From SYFT01 sp964471115 (GTDB lineage: Bacteria; Acidobacteriota; Vicinamibacteria; Vicinamibacterales; SCN-69-37), in NCBI GenBank assembly GCA_964471115.1, contig CAYYFE010000015.1, positions 1 through 64,000 of the forward strand: a stretch of 64,000 nt of DNA. Reading direction: 5' to 3'. Of the stretch, positions 1 through 7,246 are shown one piece after another. The number at the start of each line of letters is the position of its first letter. Within the stretch, counting starts at the first letter, position 1. Made by a program: the position numbers and the translations under genes. Below the pieces are notes generated by a model. It was not told the origin of the DNA. It was given only the letters and a program-made list of their open reading frames with translations, and searched no databases.

Positions 1-1
1 G

Positions 2-115
2 GTCGAAGGCGCACTCGGCAGCGCCTCGCAGGGGCGCCTGGCCTTCGACCTGCCGATCGGGACGGTGCCGGTGGACGTCCGCCATCGGCAGCATCGCCCT
101 GGCCAGTGCTCTTGA
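2..115 (+). CDS. possible 3' end of a gene entering from the left edge
   Basis: Frame 2 is open from the window edge to a TGA at 113-115 and gives 37 residues containing GRLAFDLPIGTVPVDV, which has the alternating hydrophobic pattern of a real beta-rich protein. The fragment is too short to assign to a family, and the frame used by the next gene is also open here, so this could be a shadow. I give it as a low-confidence partial gene only because its composition looks protein-like. Confidence 0.3.
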   Translation, partial: VEGALGSASQGRLAFDLPIGTVPVDVRHRQHRPGQCS

Positions 116-164
116 CGGCCTGACTGGCTACGAGCGGGGATCCGCGCGTCGACCGAGGTGGCTC

Positions 165-560
165 ATGCCGGCGGTTGCGGCCGTTACGCTGGTTGCCGGG
201 TTTGGCGCGCAGTTGGAAATTCGCGCCGTGCGGGCGGCCGGCGAGGCCGCGCGTGTGGCCAGGGTCGGAGACCGTGGCGTTGGCTACCACGAATTCGCCC
301 TCTACAACTGCCTTCAGGAACTGCTGGTCAATGACACACTGACCGACGCCGAGCGTGGGGCGATCGAAGTTTATGTGGCCGTTCGGTATCGGGAGCGTCT
401 GAGGCAGGAGACGCCGCTGCTGGATTCGCGCCTTGAGCCGGTGGCCGAGGCCCTTCGCGCCAAGTACACGAATCCAACCGACGACCAGCTGATCGCCGCG
501 GTCGACGTGCTGGGCCGGAATCGGATCGACGAGCTCGATCGCCCGTATCGGGTCCGCTGA
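165..560 (+). CDS. hypothetical protein, 131 aa
   Basis: I do not recognise this protein. A GAGG motif at 155-158 lies 6 nt before the ATG and supports this start, although the frame stays open to the window edge. The first 15 residues are mildly hydrophobic (VAAVTLVAGFGA) but too short for a clear signal peptide. The rest is charged and probably helical, with an acidic and arginine-rich C-terminal half (VRYRERLRQE, then ELDRPYRVR). It ends 7 bp before the stop codon of the convergent helicase gene, so the two units run into each other. No catalytic motif is visible. Confidence 0.6.
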   Translation: MPAVAAVTLVAGFGAQLEIRAVRAAGEAARVARVGDRGVGYHEFALYNCLQELLVNDTLTDAERGAIEVYVAVRYRERLRQETPLLDSRLEPVAEALRAKYTNPTDDQLIAAVDVLGRNRIDELDRPYRVR

Positions 561-567
561 GCCCGCG

Positions 568-1836
568 TTATTCGAACAGTTTCAGCCCGAAGGCCTTGTC
601 GATGGAGTCGAGGTAGGACCGCTCGTGGTCGTCGGCCAGCGTCAGCGCGTGGCCGGCCATGTCCTTGCGGCCCGTCCGGCCCACGCGGTGGACGTACGTG
701 TCCATCGATCGCGGCACCTCGTAGTTGACCACCAGCGCCACGTCGTCGATGTCGAGGCCGCGGGCGGCGACGTCGGTCGCCACCAGCACCTTGACGCGGC
801 CCGCGCGGAACGCCTCGATCGTCTGCGTGCGCTCCTTCTGCGGCCGGTCGGCGTGCACCGCGGCCGCGCGCAGGCCCGAGCGCTGCAGCGTGCGCGCGAG
901 ACGGTCGCAGCCGATCTTCGTGTTCACGAACACGATCGCCGTGCCGTGTTCGCGACGCAGTTCCTTGGCCAGCACTTCGGCCTTGTCGCGCGCGTGCACC
1001 AGCCGCGCTTCGTGGGTGATGGTCTGCGCCGGACCCCGCCGCGACCCCACCTGGATGAACACCGAGTTGGGCGCCAGCTCATCCGCAAACCGCATCACTT
1101 CTTCCGGCATCGTCGCCGAAAACAGCATCGTCTGCCGGTTGGCGGAGGGCGGCATCATCTCGGCAATCTTGCGCACGTCGGGCCAGAAGCCCATGTCCAT
1201 CATGCGGTCGGCTTCATCGAGCACCAGCACTTCGAGGCGCGAGAAGTCGCCCACCTTGCTGCGCATGTGGTCGAGCAGCCGCCCCGGCGTGGCGACGACG
1301 ATGTCGACGTTGGCTTTGAGGGCGCGCTCCTGCGGCTCCATGGGGACGCCGCCGTAGACGGCCACCGAGGCGACCGGGGCGTGGTACGCGAACCCCTGAA
1401 TCTCATCGTCGATCTGCGTGGCCAGTTCGCGTGTGGGCGCCAGGACCAGCGCGCGCGTGTGCGCGTGGGAATCCGTGTGCCCGGCGGCCATCAGCTTCGA
1501 GAGGATCGGCAGCAGGTACGCGGCCGTCTTGCCCGTGCCGGTTTCCGCGCAGCCGATGATGTCGTGCCCTTTGAGCGCGTAGGGCAGCACCGCGCTCTGA
1601 ATCGGCGTGGTCTGCTTGAAGCCGCGCTGCGCGAGCGCGTCGAGCATGGCCGGTTCGGTGATGAGCGAGGTGAAGGGGAGCGGGGCGGGATCGAAGGGGA
1701 CCGATTCGCGGGTCGTCGACGCCGATTGCGGCGTGGCCGACTTGCCGGCGCGCGCGGCCGGTCGTGGGCCGCCGCCTCCGCCTCCTGTGCGCCGGCGCCG
1801 TCGTCTGGGTTTCGGGGTGTCTGCTGGGGTGGTCAA
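568..1836 (-). CDS. DEAD-box ATP-dependent RNA helicase
   Basis: This is a superfamily 2 RNA helicase of the RhlE/DeaD group, expected to unwind RNA duplexes in the cytoplasm during ribosome assembly or mRNA turnover. Read from a TTG at 1836 it has 422 residues. The Q motif is at about 73-80, motif I AETGTGKT at 97-104, PTREL at 134-138, TPGRLLD near 183, DEAD at 207-210, SAT at 240-242, then VATDVAARGLDI and HRVGRTGR near the C-terminus. The N-terminal 45 residues are a basic low-complexity tail (RRRRRR, GGGGGG), possibly an RNA-binding extension. The TTG lies 10 bp after the infA stop, so the two genes form an operon. An in-frame ATG at 1899 lies inside infA and is less likely to be the start. 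Confidence 0.93.
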   Translation of the reverse strand: MTTPADTPKPRRRRRRTGGGGGGPRPAARAGKSATPQSASTTRESVPFDPAPLPFTSLITEPAMLDALAQRGFKQTTPIQSAVLPYALKGHDIIGCAETGTGKTAAYLLPILSKLMAAGHTDSHAHTRALVLAPTRELATQIDDEIQGFAYHAPVASVAVYGGVPMEPQERALKANVDIVVATPGRLLDHMRSKVGDFSRLEVLVLDEADRMMDMGFWPDVRKIAEMMPPSANRQTMLFSATMPEEVMRFADELAPNSVFIQVGSRRGPAQTITHEARLVHARDKAEVLAKELRREHGTAIVFVNTKIGCDRLARTLQRSGLRAAAVHADRPQKERTQTIEAFRAGRVKVLVATDVAARGLDIDDVALVVNYEVPRSMDTYVHRVGRTGRKDMAGHALTLADDHERSYLDSIDKAFGLKLFE

Positions 1837-1846
1837 CGTGTCGTGC

Positions 1847-2065
1847 CTACCGTGCCCGGAACGTGATGATGCCCCGGACCGGATCGTAGGGGGAGACACC
1901 GACGGTGACGCGGTCGCCCGGCACCACCTTGATGCGGAAGCGCCGCATGCGGCCGCTCAACTGGGCCAGTACCTCGTGCCCCGAATCCACCTGCACCCGA
2001 TACAGCCCGCCGCTGTGGACGGCGACCACGGTGCCCTGGACATCAATCAGATCGTCCTTGCTCAA
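1847..2065 (-). CDS. infA: translation initiation factor IF-1
   Basis: IF-1 binds the ribosomal A site during initiation with IF-2 and IF-3. The 72-residue length is standard for the family. The single S1/OB-fold domain is intact: DLIDVQGTVVAVHSGGLYRVQV, with GHEVLAQLSGRMRR and the C-terminal VSPYDPVRGIITFRAR. The start is TTG at 2063-2065, preceded by AAAGGA with an 8-nt spacing, so this gene has an ordinary leader, unlike many genes here. Its stop is 10 bp before the helicase start, and co-transcription of an RNA helicase with IF-1 fits a shared role in translation or cold response. Confidence 0.96.
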   Translation of the reverse strand: MSKDDLIDVQGTVVAVHSGGLYRVQVDSGHEVLAQLSGRMRRFRIKVVPGDRVTVGVSPYDPVRGIITFRAR

Positions 2066-2090
2066 ATGCGAAGTCCTTTCAAACCTTCTG

Positions 2091-2096
2091 ATTATA
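2091..2096 (-). promoter_or_regulatory. -10 element of the infA-helicase operon
   Basis: On the minus strand a perfect TATAAT lies 25 nt before the infA TTG, leaving room for a short leader with the Shine-Dalgarno AAAGGA. I cannot find a good -35 hexamer at 16-18 bp. The region 2066-2126 otherwise holds nothing I recognise. Confidence 0.55.
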
Positions 2097-2126
2097 CCCG
2101 GGAGGCCCCTGCAGCCCTTGTGGACC

Positions 2127-2774
2127 CTATTTCAGCGTGACCCCTGCGGAAATCAGCACGATGCGCTGGCTGCCACGGGCGGCGGACACGGTGCCCCGGT
2201 CGGCCGCCTTGGTCAGGTAGAACCGCAGGTCGGCGTTCAGGCCGATGTGGCGCCACTTAAACCAGCGGGCGCCGGCCCCGGCATTCAGCGTCGTGCGGCT
2301 GGGACCGTCTCCGGGGCCGGGCCCGGCAAACGAGTCAAAGGCGAACCGTCCCGACCCGGCCGTGACATAACTCCAGCCTCGGCCTCGCCCGAAATTGAGC
2401 GACACCTGCCAGCTCACCGATTCCAGCCTGCGCGTGATTTCCTCGCCCACCGGTTCGCCGTCGGCGGTCTTCCGCTGGTAGCGCCCGCGCCCGACCAGCA
2501 TCTCGGCGCCCACGCCGACTTTCCAGAAGCCGCGGCGCAGCGGATAGGCGTGTACGGCCACGACGCCGGTGAGCGCCCGCTTCGGCATGTCGACGGCGTT
2601 GACACCCAGATCGGCGGCGGTCAGGGCATCGTCGCCGAGGGCGGGCCAGCCGCCGCGCGCGTCCACGACCACCCACGGCAGCGGCTCGACGGACAGCGGA
2701 GGCGCGGTGCCCTGGGCGGACGCGGCGGCCGGCAGAGCGACCAGGACGAGGGCGGCCAGTGTGAGGCGCAGCAT
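2127..2774 (-). CDS. secreted beta-rich protein, probable outer-membrane barrel
   Basis: This 215-residue protein opens with a clear signal peptide (MLRLTLAALVLVALPAAASAQ, cleavage after ASA or AQ). The mature part alternates polar and hydrophobic residues in short strands (GFWKVGVGAEMLVGRG, SWQVSLNFGRGRGWSYVTA, HIGLNADLRFYLTKA) and ends in ISAGVTLK, the pattern of a small outer-membrane beta-barrel. I cannot assign a ligand or function. The gene starts 14 bp downstream of the coiled-coil gene's stop on the same strand, so it may be the last gene of that unit. Confidence 0.7.
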   Translation of the reverse strand: MLRLTLAALVLVALPAAASAQGTAPPLSVEPLPWVVVDARGGWPALGDDALTAADLGVNAVDMPKRALTGVVAVHAYPLRRGFWKVGVGAEMLVGRGRYQRKTADGEPVGEEITRRLESVSWQVSLNFGRGRGWSYVTAGSGRFAFDSFAGPGPGDGPSRTTLNAGAGARWFKWRHIGLNADLRFYLTKAADRGTVSAARGSQRIVLISAGVTLK

Positions 2775-2788
2775 CGCGGTTCAGCGTA

Positions 2789-3571
2789 CTACGGGGCGGA
2801 AGCCGCCAGCGCCTGGGCCGCCTGCACACGGGCGTTCGACGCGTCGCGCAGCTCTCGTTCACGCTGGCGGACCAGCTCCGCCGCATCGGCGCGCTGCTTC
2901 TCCACGAACACCAGCTTGTCGCGGAGCCGTTCGAGCTCGCGCTCCGCGGCCGCGGCGGCCTTCCGTGCCTCGTCCAGCGCGGCTTCCGCCTTCGCCTCGG
3001 CACTCTCGGCCGCCCTGAGCGCCTTCTCCGCCGCCTTGCGCTCCCGGACCCTGGACCCTGGACCCTGTGCACCCTGTGGACCCTGTGGACCCTGTGGACC
3101 CTGGACCTCAATCCCCAGCTGCATCAGCGCCCCGAACCCCAGCGGCTTGAGGGGTTTGACCAGCCGCCCGGGGGCGTCCTCGGACGGAAGGGCCTGGAAC
3201 GTGTCGGTGATGGCCTCGATGGTGGCGGGTGTGGCCTTTTCACCAGCCTCCGTGCAGTGCGTGCGCGCGGCCGCCACCGCGGCCTTCATCGCCTCGGCGT
3301 GTGACCGCTCCGCGCCGGCCACGTCCGCGGTGCGCCCGGAGATGACCTCCACGTGCGCGCGACGGACCTCCAGTGACGTGCGAATCAGCGCGTCCCACAC
3401 CGCCCGGTCGTGCCAGTACACCTGATTCACGGCCCACGCCGGCAGCGTCGGTTTTTCGAGCGTCTTGATCTCCGCGCCCGCGGCTCCACGCGCCTTCGCC
3501 AGCGCATTCCTCGTCGCCGTGAATTCCCCCAACGGCCGCCGGTACAACTCGTCGATCTCGTCGCTTCTCAT
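2789..3571 (-). CDS. coiled-coil protein with collagen-like GPQ insert
   Basis: The 260-residue product begins MRSDEIDELYRR. Residues 1-150 look like a compact helical domain with LPAWAVNQVYWHDRAVWDALI. A GPQ-GPQ-GPQ insert encoded by a tandem DNA array (3046-3109) follows, and residues 170-260 form a long Ala/Glu/Arg coiled coil (KAEAALDEARKAAAAAERELERL). Proteins of this layout occur as uncharacterised helical proteins; I do not assign a function. Its ATG overlaps the stop of the upstream transporter as ATGA (3568-3571), so translation is probably coupled. The insert lies exactly at the junction between domain and coiled coil, where length changes would be tolerated. Confidence 0.75.
   Translation of the reverse strand: MRSDEIDELYRRPLGEFTATRNALAKARGAAGAEIKTLEKPTLPAWAVNQVYWHDRAVWDALIRTSLEVRRAHVEVISGRTADVAGAERSHAEAMKAAVAAARTHCTEAGEKATPATIEAITDTFQALPSEDAPGRLVKPLKPLGFGALMQLGIEVQGPQGPQGPQGAQGPGSRVRERKAAEKALRAAESAEAKAEAALDEARKAAAAAERELERLRDKLVFVEKQRADAAELVRQRERELRDASNARVQAAQALAASAP
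3046..3109. repeat. GGACCCT array, tract 1 (inside a gene)
   Basis: Three GGACCCT heptamers are followed by GTGCACCCT and three GTGGACCCT nonamers, ending GGACCTC. On the minus strand the nonamer reads as Gly-Pro-Gln codons, so the tract encodes a short collagen-like stretch. The same family occurs at 3575-3675, 17470-17528 and 58146-58174. Confidence 0.9.
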
Positions 3572-4845
3572 GCCTTTGGACCTTGCGGACCCTGTGGACC
3601 TTGGGGACCCTGTGGACCTTGTGGACCCTGTGGACCCTGTGGACCCTGGACCCTGGACCCTTGGACCCTGGACCCCAAGATAGCCCCCGCCATCAGACTC
3701 ACCAGACTCATCCCCAGAAACGCGGCGCTGTATCCGCCCCAGGCCACCAGTTGTCCGCCGGCCCAGCCCGACCAGGATTCGCATCCGTTGGTGGCGGCCA
3801 TGAACGTCGTGAACTGCGTGGCGCCCAGCCGCGGATGCGTGAGATCCATGAACCACGCGTAGCTGGTGACGGTGAACAGTCCCACCGTGAAGTACATCAT
3901 CACCAGCACACCGATGAGCACCGGCGGCGCCGGACTGCCGAATCGGTCGAGCACGCCCAGCAGCGCGACGGTGGCCACGACGGCCAGCACGCAGCGTCGG
4001 AGCACGGCTGTGCGGTTTCCGCGGTCCGACGCCCAGCCGCCCACCAGCCCTCCGGTCAGTGTGGCCGCAACGACATAGACGCTGAAAAAGATGCCGATCG
4101 TCTCCTGGCTGACGCCGCGATCCACCAGGAACGGACCCGCCAGTTGTCCGGCCGCTTCGAACGCGGCGGCGCCGGTCAGCGCAAAGGCCAGACCCAGCCA
4201 GGTCGCCCGCAGGCGCAAGGCCTCTCGCAAATGAGCTCGGAGGTCATTTCCACGAGACTGAGCGCCGGCCTCCTCCAGCCGCCCGACGAGCGACAGCGGG
4301 ACCACGATCCATGCGATCAGACCGGCGATGATGCCTTGCAGGCCCCAGGTGCTGCCGACGATCAGGACGCCGCCGCCGAACAGGCTGCGGCCCAGCAGCA
4401 TGCCGGCCTGCATCGCGCCGTTGAGGCGGCCGCGGTCGGCCGGCGCCACCGAGCCGATGACGAGTGCGTCGATGGCGATGTCCTGCGTGGCGGCCGCGAC
4501 CGCGTGGACGAGCAGCAGCGCGCGCCACAACGCGAAGTCGGCCACCGGGTCCAGCCACATCAGCGGCACCAGCGCGAGTGCCATCAGCGTCTGCATGGAG
4601 ACGATCCAGGCGCGGTAGCCCCAGTGCGGTCCGCGCAGCGCGTCCACCAGCGGGGCCCAGAGGAATTTGCAGACCCACGGCAGGACCAGCACGGCGGTGA
4701 GCGACGTGATGTCGGCCACCGGCACGTCGGCCGATCGCAGCAGCGTCGGCAGCGCCCACCAGATGAATCCGATGGGGGCGCCCTCCGCCGCGTAGAGCAG
4801 CGTGAAGATGGCCGCGCGCGGACGAGGCACGCCGCAGGGTAACAT
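3568..4845 (-). CDS. MFS permease, AmpG-like, with GPQ-repeat tail
   Basis: A 425-residue major-facilitator protein with about 12 hydrophobic segments. The opening AAIFTLLYAAEGAPIGFIWWALP and the internal QDIAIDALVIG are typical of the AmpG/SLC33 branch, which moves anhydro-muropeptides or acyl-CoA across the inner membrane; the substrate here is inferred only. I take the ATG at 4845; an upstream in-frame ATG would run into the divergent PLP-enzyme gene. The last ~35 residues are not family sequence: they are translated DNA repeat (SRVQGSRVQGPQGPQGPQ), and the stop codon overlaps the next gene as ATGA. A copy of a dispersed palindrome (4229-4251) encodes the cytoplasmic-loop residues NDLRAHL. 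Confidence 0.85.
   Translation of the reverse strand: MLPCGVPRPRAAIFTLLYAAEGAPIGFIWWALPTLLRSADVPVADITSLTAVLVLPWVCKFLWAPLVDALRGPHWGYRAWIVSMQTLMALALVPLMWLDPVADFALWRALLLVHAVAAATQDIAIDALVIGSVAPADRGRLNGAMQAGMLLGRSLFGGGVLIVGSTWGLQGIIAGLIAWIVVPLSLVGRLEEAGAQSRGNDLRAHLREALRLRATWLGLAFALTGAAAFEAAGQLAGPFLVDRGVSQETIGIFFSVYVVAATLTGGLVGGWASDRGNRTAVLRRCVLAVVATVALLGVLDRFGSPAPPVLIGVLVMMYFTVGLFTVTSYAWFMDLTHPRLGATQFTTFMAATNGCESWSGWAGGQLVAWGGYSAAFLGMSLVSLMAGAILGSRVQGSRVQGPQGPQGPQGPQGPQGPQGPQGPKA
3575..3675. repeat. GGACCCT array, tract 2 (transporter C-terminus)
   Basis: Eight 9-bp units of the form TGTGGACCC (variants TGCGGACCC, TGGGGACCC, TGTGGACCT) are followed by units of 7, 7, 8 and 7 bp of the form TGGACCC. 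It encodes the Gly-Pro-Gln tail of the transporter. Mixed unit lengths of 7, 8 and 9 bp mean that unit gain or loss can change the reading frame. Confidence 0.92.
4229..4251. repeat. dispersed imperfect palindrome, copy inside the MFS gene
   Basis: The plus strand reads AAATGAGCTCGGAGG then TCATTTCC. The first 21 bp are an imperfect palindrome with only three mismatched positions out of 21. The reverse complement matches 23 bp exactly with one arm of the inverted repeat at 12644-12694, so this is a shared element and not chance. It is read in frame within the transporter. Confidence 0.75.
4840..4845 (+). promoter_or_regulatory. -10 element, leaderless-type, PLP-enzyme gene
   Basis: TAACAT ends 7 nt before the GTG at 4853, placing transcription start at or next to the start codon. 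No Shine-Dalgarno sequence precedes the GTG. The hexamer overlaps the start codon of the divergent transporter gene. Confidence 0.45.
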
Positions 4846-4852
4846 CCTGCGC

Positions 4853-5812
4853 GTGACTCTCGTGACCCTTGATGACATTCGCGCGGCGGCCCGCCGCATC
4901 GCGGGCGACGTCCGGCGTACGCCCATCCTCGACATGTCGGACCTGGCGGGCCGGTCGCTGTTGCTCAAGTGCGAACATCACCAGCCGGGCGGCGCGTTCA
5001 AGATTCGCGGCGCGTCCAATGTGCTGGCGAGCCTGTCGCCCGACGCGCTGGCGCGAGGCGTCATCACCTATTCCTCGGGGAACCACGGGCAGGCCGTCGC
5101 GCTGGCGGCGCACCGGCGCGGCGTCCGCGCCGTGATCGTGATGCCCACGACTGCGCCGGCCATCAAGATTGCGGGCGTCAAGCGGTGGGGCGGCGAAGTG
5201 ATTCTGGAAGGCACCACGTCGGCGCACCGGCTGGCGCGTGCGAAAGAGGAAATCGCCCGGCACGGGTACACGATGGTGCCGCCGTTCGACCACGCAGGCG
5301 TCATTGCAGGCCAGGGCACCTGCGGGCTGGAGATTCTCGAACAGGTGCCCGACGTCGCCACCGTCGTCGTGCCCGTCGGCGGCGGCGGGCTGCTGGCCGG
5401 TGTCGCCGCGGCGATCAAGCTGTTGAAGCCGTCGGTGCGCGTCATCGGCGTGGAGCCGGCCGGCGCGCCCAAGATGTCACGGTCGCTCGCCGCCGGCGAA
5501 CCCGTCACGCTCGACGCGGTGTCGAGCATCGCCGATGGTCTGATGCCGGTGCGGCCGGGCGACCTGACGTTCGCGCATGCCCGGGCGTTTGTTGATCACG
5601 TGATCACGATTGACGATGCGCGCATCGCGCGCGCGGCGTTGTGGCTGTTTCACGAAGCGAAGCAGGCCGTGGAGCCCAGCGGCGCGGCGACCACGGCCGC
5701 GATTTTGTGGCCGGACGCGGGTGGCCCACTCGACCACCCCCCGTCACCCGTCGTCGCTGTCGTCTCCGGCGGCAACGTCGCGCCCGAGACCCTGGCCGCC
5801 CTCGAAAAATGA
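4853..5812 (+). CDS. PLP-dependent threonine dehydratase / serine racemase family
   Basis: A 319-residue fold-type II PLP enzyme, expected to deaminate threonine or serine to the 2-oxo acid or to racemise serine. The Schiff-base lysine is in GGAFKIRGAS (K50), the phosphate and substrate loop is SSGNHGQ (74-80), the glycine-rich PLP phosphate site is VPVGGGGLLAG near 175-185, and VVSGGNV closes the active site near the C-terminus. There is no C-terminal ACT regulatory domain, so it is of the catabolic, non-allosteric size. I chose the GTG at 4853 because of the -10 hexamer 7 nt upstream; an ATG at 4802 would overlap the divergent gene. Its last codons and stop lie in the 5805-5900 inverted repeat. 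Confidence 0.88.
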   Translation: MTLVTLDDIRAAARRIAGDVRRTPILDMSDLAGRSLLLKCEHHQPGGAFKIRGASNVLASLSPDALARGVITYSSGNHGQAVALAAHRRGVRAVIVMPTTAPAIKIAGVKRWGGEVILEGTTSAHRLARAKEEIARHGYTMVPPFDHAGVIAGQGTCGLEILEQVPDVATVVVPVGGGGLLAGVAAAIKLLKPSVRVIGVEPAGAPKMSRSLAAGEPVTLDAVSSIADGLMPVRPGDLTFAHARAFVDHVITIDDARIARAALWLFHEAKQAVEPSGAATTAAILWPDAGGPLDHPPSPVVAVVSGGNVAPETLAALEK

Positions 5813-5900
5813 CGTCGGGTGGCTTTTTCGGGCCCGATTTCGCAAATTCAGGCCGAAATTCGCAATTCAGCGCCCGAAAAAGCCACCCGACGTCATTTTT
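5805..5900. terminator. 29-bp perfect inverted repeat, bidirectional terminator
   Basis: Arms 5805-5833 and 5872-5900 are perfect 29-bp complements, starting AAAAATGACGTCGGGTGG, with a 38-bp loop. On the plus strand the right arm ends in a run of six T, and the left arm gives an equivalent T run on the minus strand. It sits between convergent genes and encodes both C-termini (EK-stop on plus; EKMTSGGFFGR-stop on minus). Its AAATGAC-TC-G opening resembles the palindrome at 12644-12694. Confidence 0.85.
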
Positions 5901-7246
5901 TCAAGCGCGGCGAGCGCCTCCTCGCGTGAGGTGATCGTTCCGTCGAGTTGCTGCTCGTAGAGTGCTGCGAGGATGCGGCCGACCTCCGGGCCCGGACGGA
6001 TGCCGCGCGCCAGCACGTCGCGGCCGAGCAGGAACGGCGCGGGCGGCTGGTGCTCCACACCCAGCGCGCGCGCCCGTTCGAGGAACCACGCAATCCCTGA
6101 ACAGTCGAACGTGCCCGTGCGGCCGTGACAATCCGCCTCGGCCAGCCGCGCCAGCAGTTCGAGGTCCACCTTCTGCGCCAGCCGGCGAAACGCGCCGTCA
6201 CCCACCGGCGTCGGCGCCTTGAAGAACATCGTGGGCTTCAGGTGGTGCGCGACGATGCCCAGCACCGTCCGGCGGACGTCGTACCCGGCCAACGAGTGGA
6301 TGTTCAGCCGATCGAGGAACTGCGCCGCCGGCGCCACGCCCGCCTCCTCGTGTCCGCGCGAGCGAATCCGGCCGTCTTCAAACTTCGTCGTCGACGGCTT
6401 GCCCATGTCGTGGCAGAGCGCGCCAAGCATGATCGCGACCGCGCGGGGATGATCGAGTCCGGCCAGCCGTTGGCGCGCCTGGTCGGTGACCATCAGCGTG
6501 TGGATCCACACGTCACCTTCCGGATGCCACTCGGGTTCCTGCTCGCAGCCGGCGAGCGCGTGCAGCTCCGGCCACAGGCGGGTGACGATGCCGAGATCGA
6601 AGGCCAGCGCCAGCCCGAGTGACGGCCGCGCGGCGCCGAGCAGCAGTTTCTCCATCTCACCCCAGACACGTTCGGCCGGCAGGTCGTCAAGCGGCAGCGA
6701 AGCGCACAGCGCAAACGTGCCGGGGTCGAGCGTCAGGTTGAAGCGGGCGGCGAACTGCACGGCGCGCAGGGCCCGCAGGCTGTCGTCGGCAAACGTGCGC
6801 GGGTCCACCGCGCGCAGCACACCGGCCGCCAGGTCCGCCGCGCCGTGGCAGGGATCGATCGTCTCGCCGGTCAGCGGATCCCACGACATCGCATTGATCG
6901 TGAAGTCGCGCCGGCGCGCCGCGTCGGCGAACGACAGCGCGGGGTCGCCCTCGACTGTGAAGCCCTTGTGTCCCCGGCCCGTCTTCGATTCGCGACGAGG
7001 CAGTGAGACGTCGATGCCGCCGACCTTGTAGACCGTGAAACTTTCTCCCACCGCGTCCACGCGACCGAACTGCTCCAACAGCGCGCGCAGCGCATGGGCG
7101 GGAATGCCGAAGACCTCGAGGTCGATGTCCTTGGACGGCAGGCCCAGCGCGCGATCGCGCACCCAGCCGCCCACCACCAGCGCGCGGCCGCCGGCTTCCC
7201 GCACCGCGCGGGCGATGTCGATCGCGAGGGGGGGCGGCGTGGTCAT
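5867..7246 (-). CDS. cca: CCA tRNA nucleotidyltransferase with HD domain
   Basis: The 459-residue enzyme adds or repairs the 3' CCA of tRNAs, or one part of it if the organism has split CC- and A-adding enzymes. The class II nucleotidyltransferase head shows VVGGWVRDRALG (25-34) and the catalytic pair in KDIDLEVFG (39-47), then RRRDFTINAM and DPRTFADDSLRALRAVQFAARFN of the neck. An HD phosphohydrolase domain follows, with GALCHDMGKPSTT and GIVAHHLKP. The final residues EKMTSGGFFGR come from the inverted repeat that forms the terminator and are probably not functional. Its ATG overlaps the stop of the upstream SDR gene as ATGA (7243-7246), so the two are co-translated. Confidence 0.93.
   Translation of the reverse strand: MTTPPPLAIDIARAVREAGGRALVVGGWVRDRALGLPSKDIDLEVFGIPAHALRALLEQFGRVDAVGESFTVYKVGGIDVSLPRRESKTGRGHKGFTVEGDPALSFADAARRRDFTINAMSWDPLTGETIDPCHGAADLAAGVLRAVDPRTFADDSLRALRAVQFAARFNLTLDPGTFALCASLPLDDLPAERVWGEMEKLLLGAARPSLGLALAFDLGIVTRLWPELHALAGCEQEPEWHPEGDVWIHTLMVTDQARQRLAGLDHPRAVAIMLGALCHDMGKPSTTKFEDGRIRSRGHEEAGVAPAAQFLDRLNIHSLAGYDVRRTVLGIVAHHLKPTMFFKAPTPVGDGAFRRLAQKVDLELLARLAEADCHGRTGTFDCSGIAWFLERARALGVEHQPPAPFLLGRDVLARGIRPGPEVGRILAALYEQQLDGTITSREEALAALEKMTSGGFFGR

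Noticed and set aside
1..50. 10-bp inverted repeat GGTCGAAGGC/GCCTTCGACC
   Set aside because: Short arms with a 30-bp loop in coding-like sequence; could be chance.
625..1866. Long open frame antisense to the helicase
   Set aside because: Composition is Arg/His/Val-rich, typical of the complement of a GC-rich gene; no start signal or motif. Similar long antisense frames at 10136-12646, 39382-41544 and 48837-50579 were rejected for the same reason.
4845..4968. Longer N-terminus for the MFS protein starting at 4968
   Set aside because: It would overlap the divergent PLP-enzyme gene, and the added residues are Arg/Ser-rich without a membrane-protein pattern.
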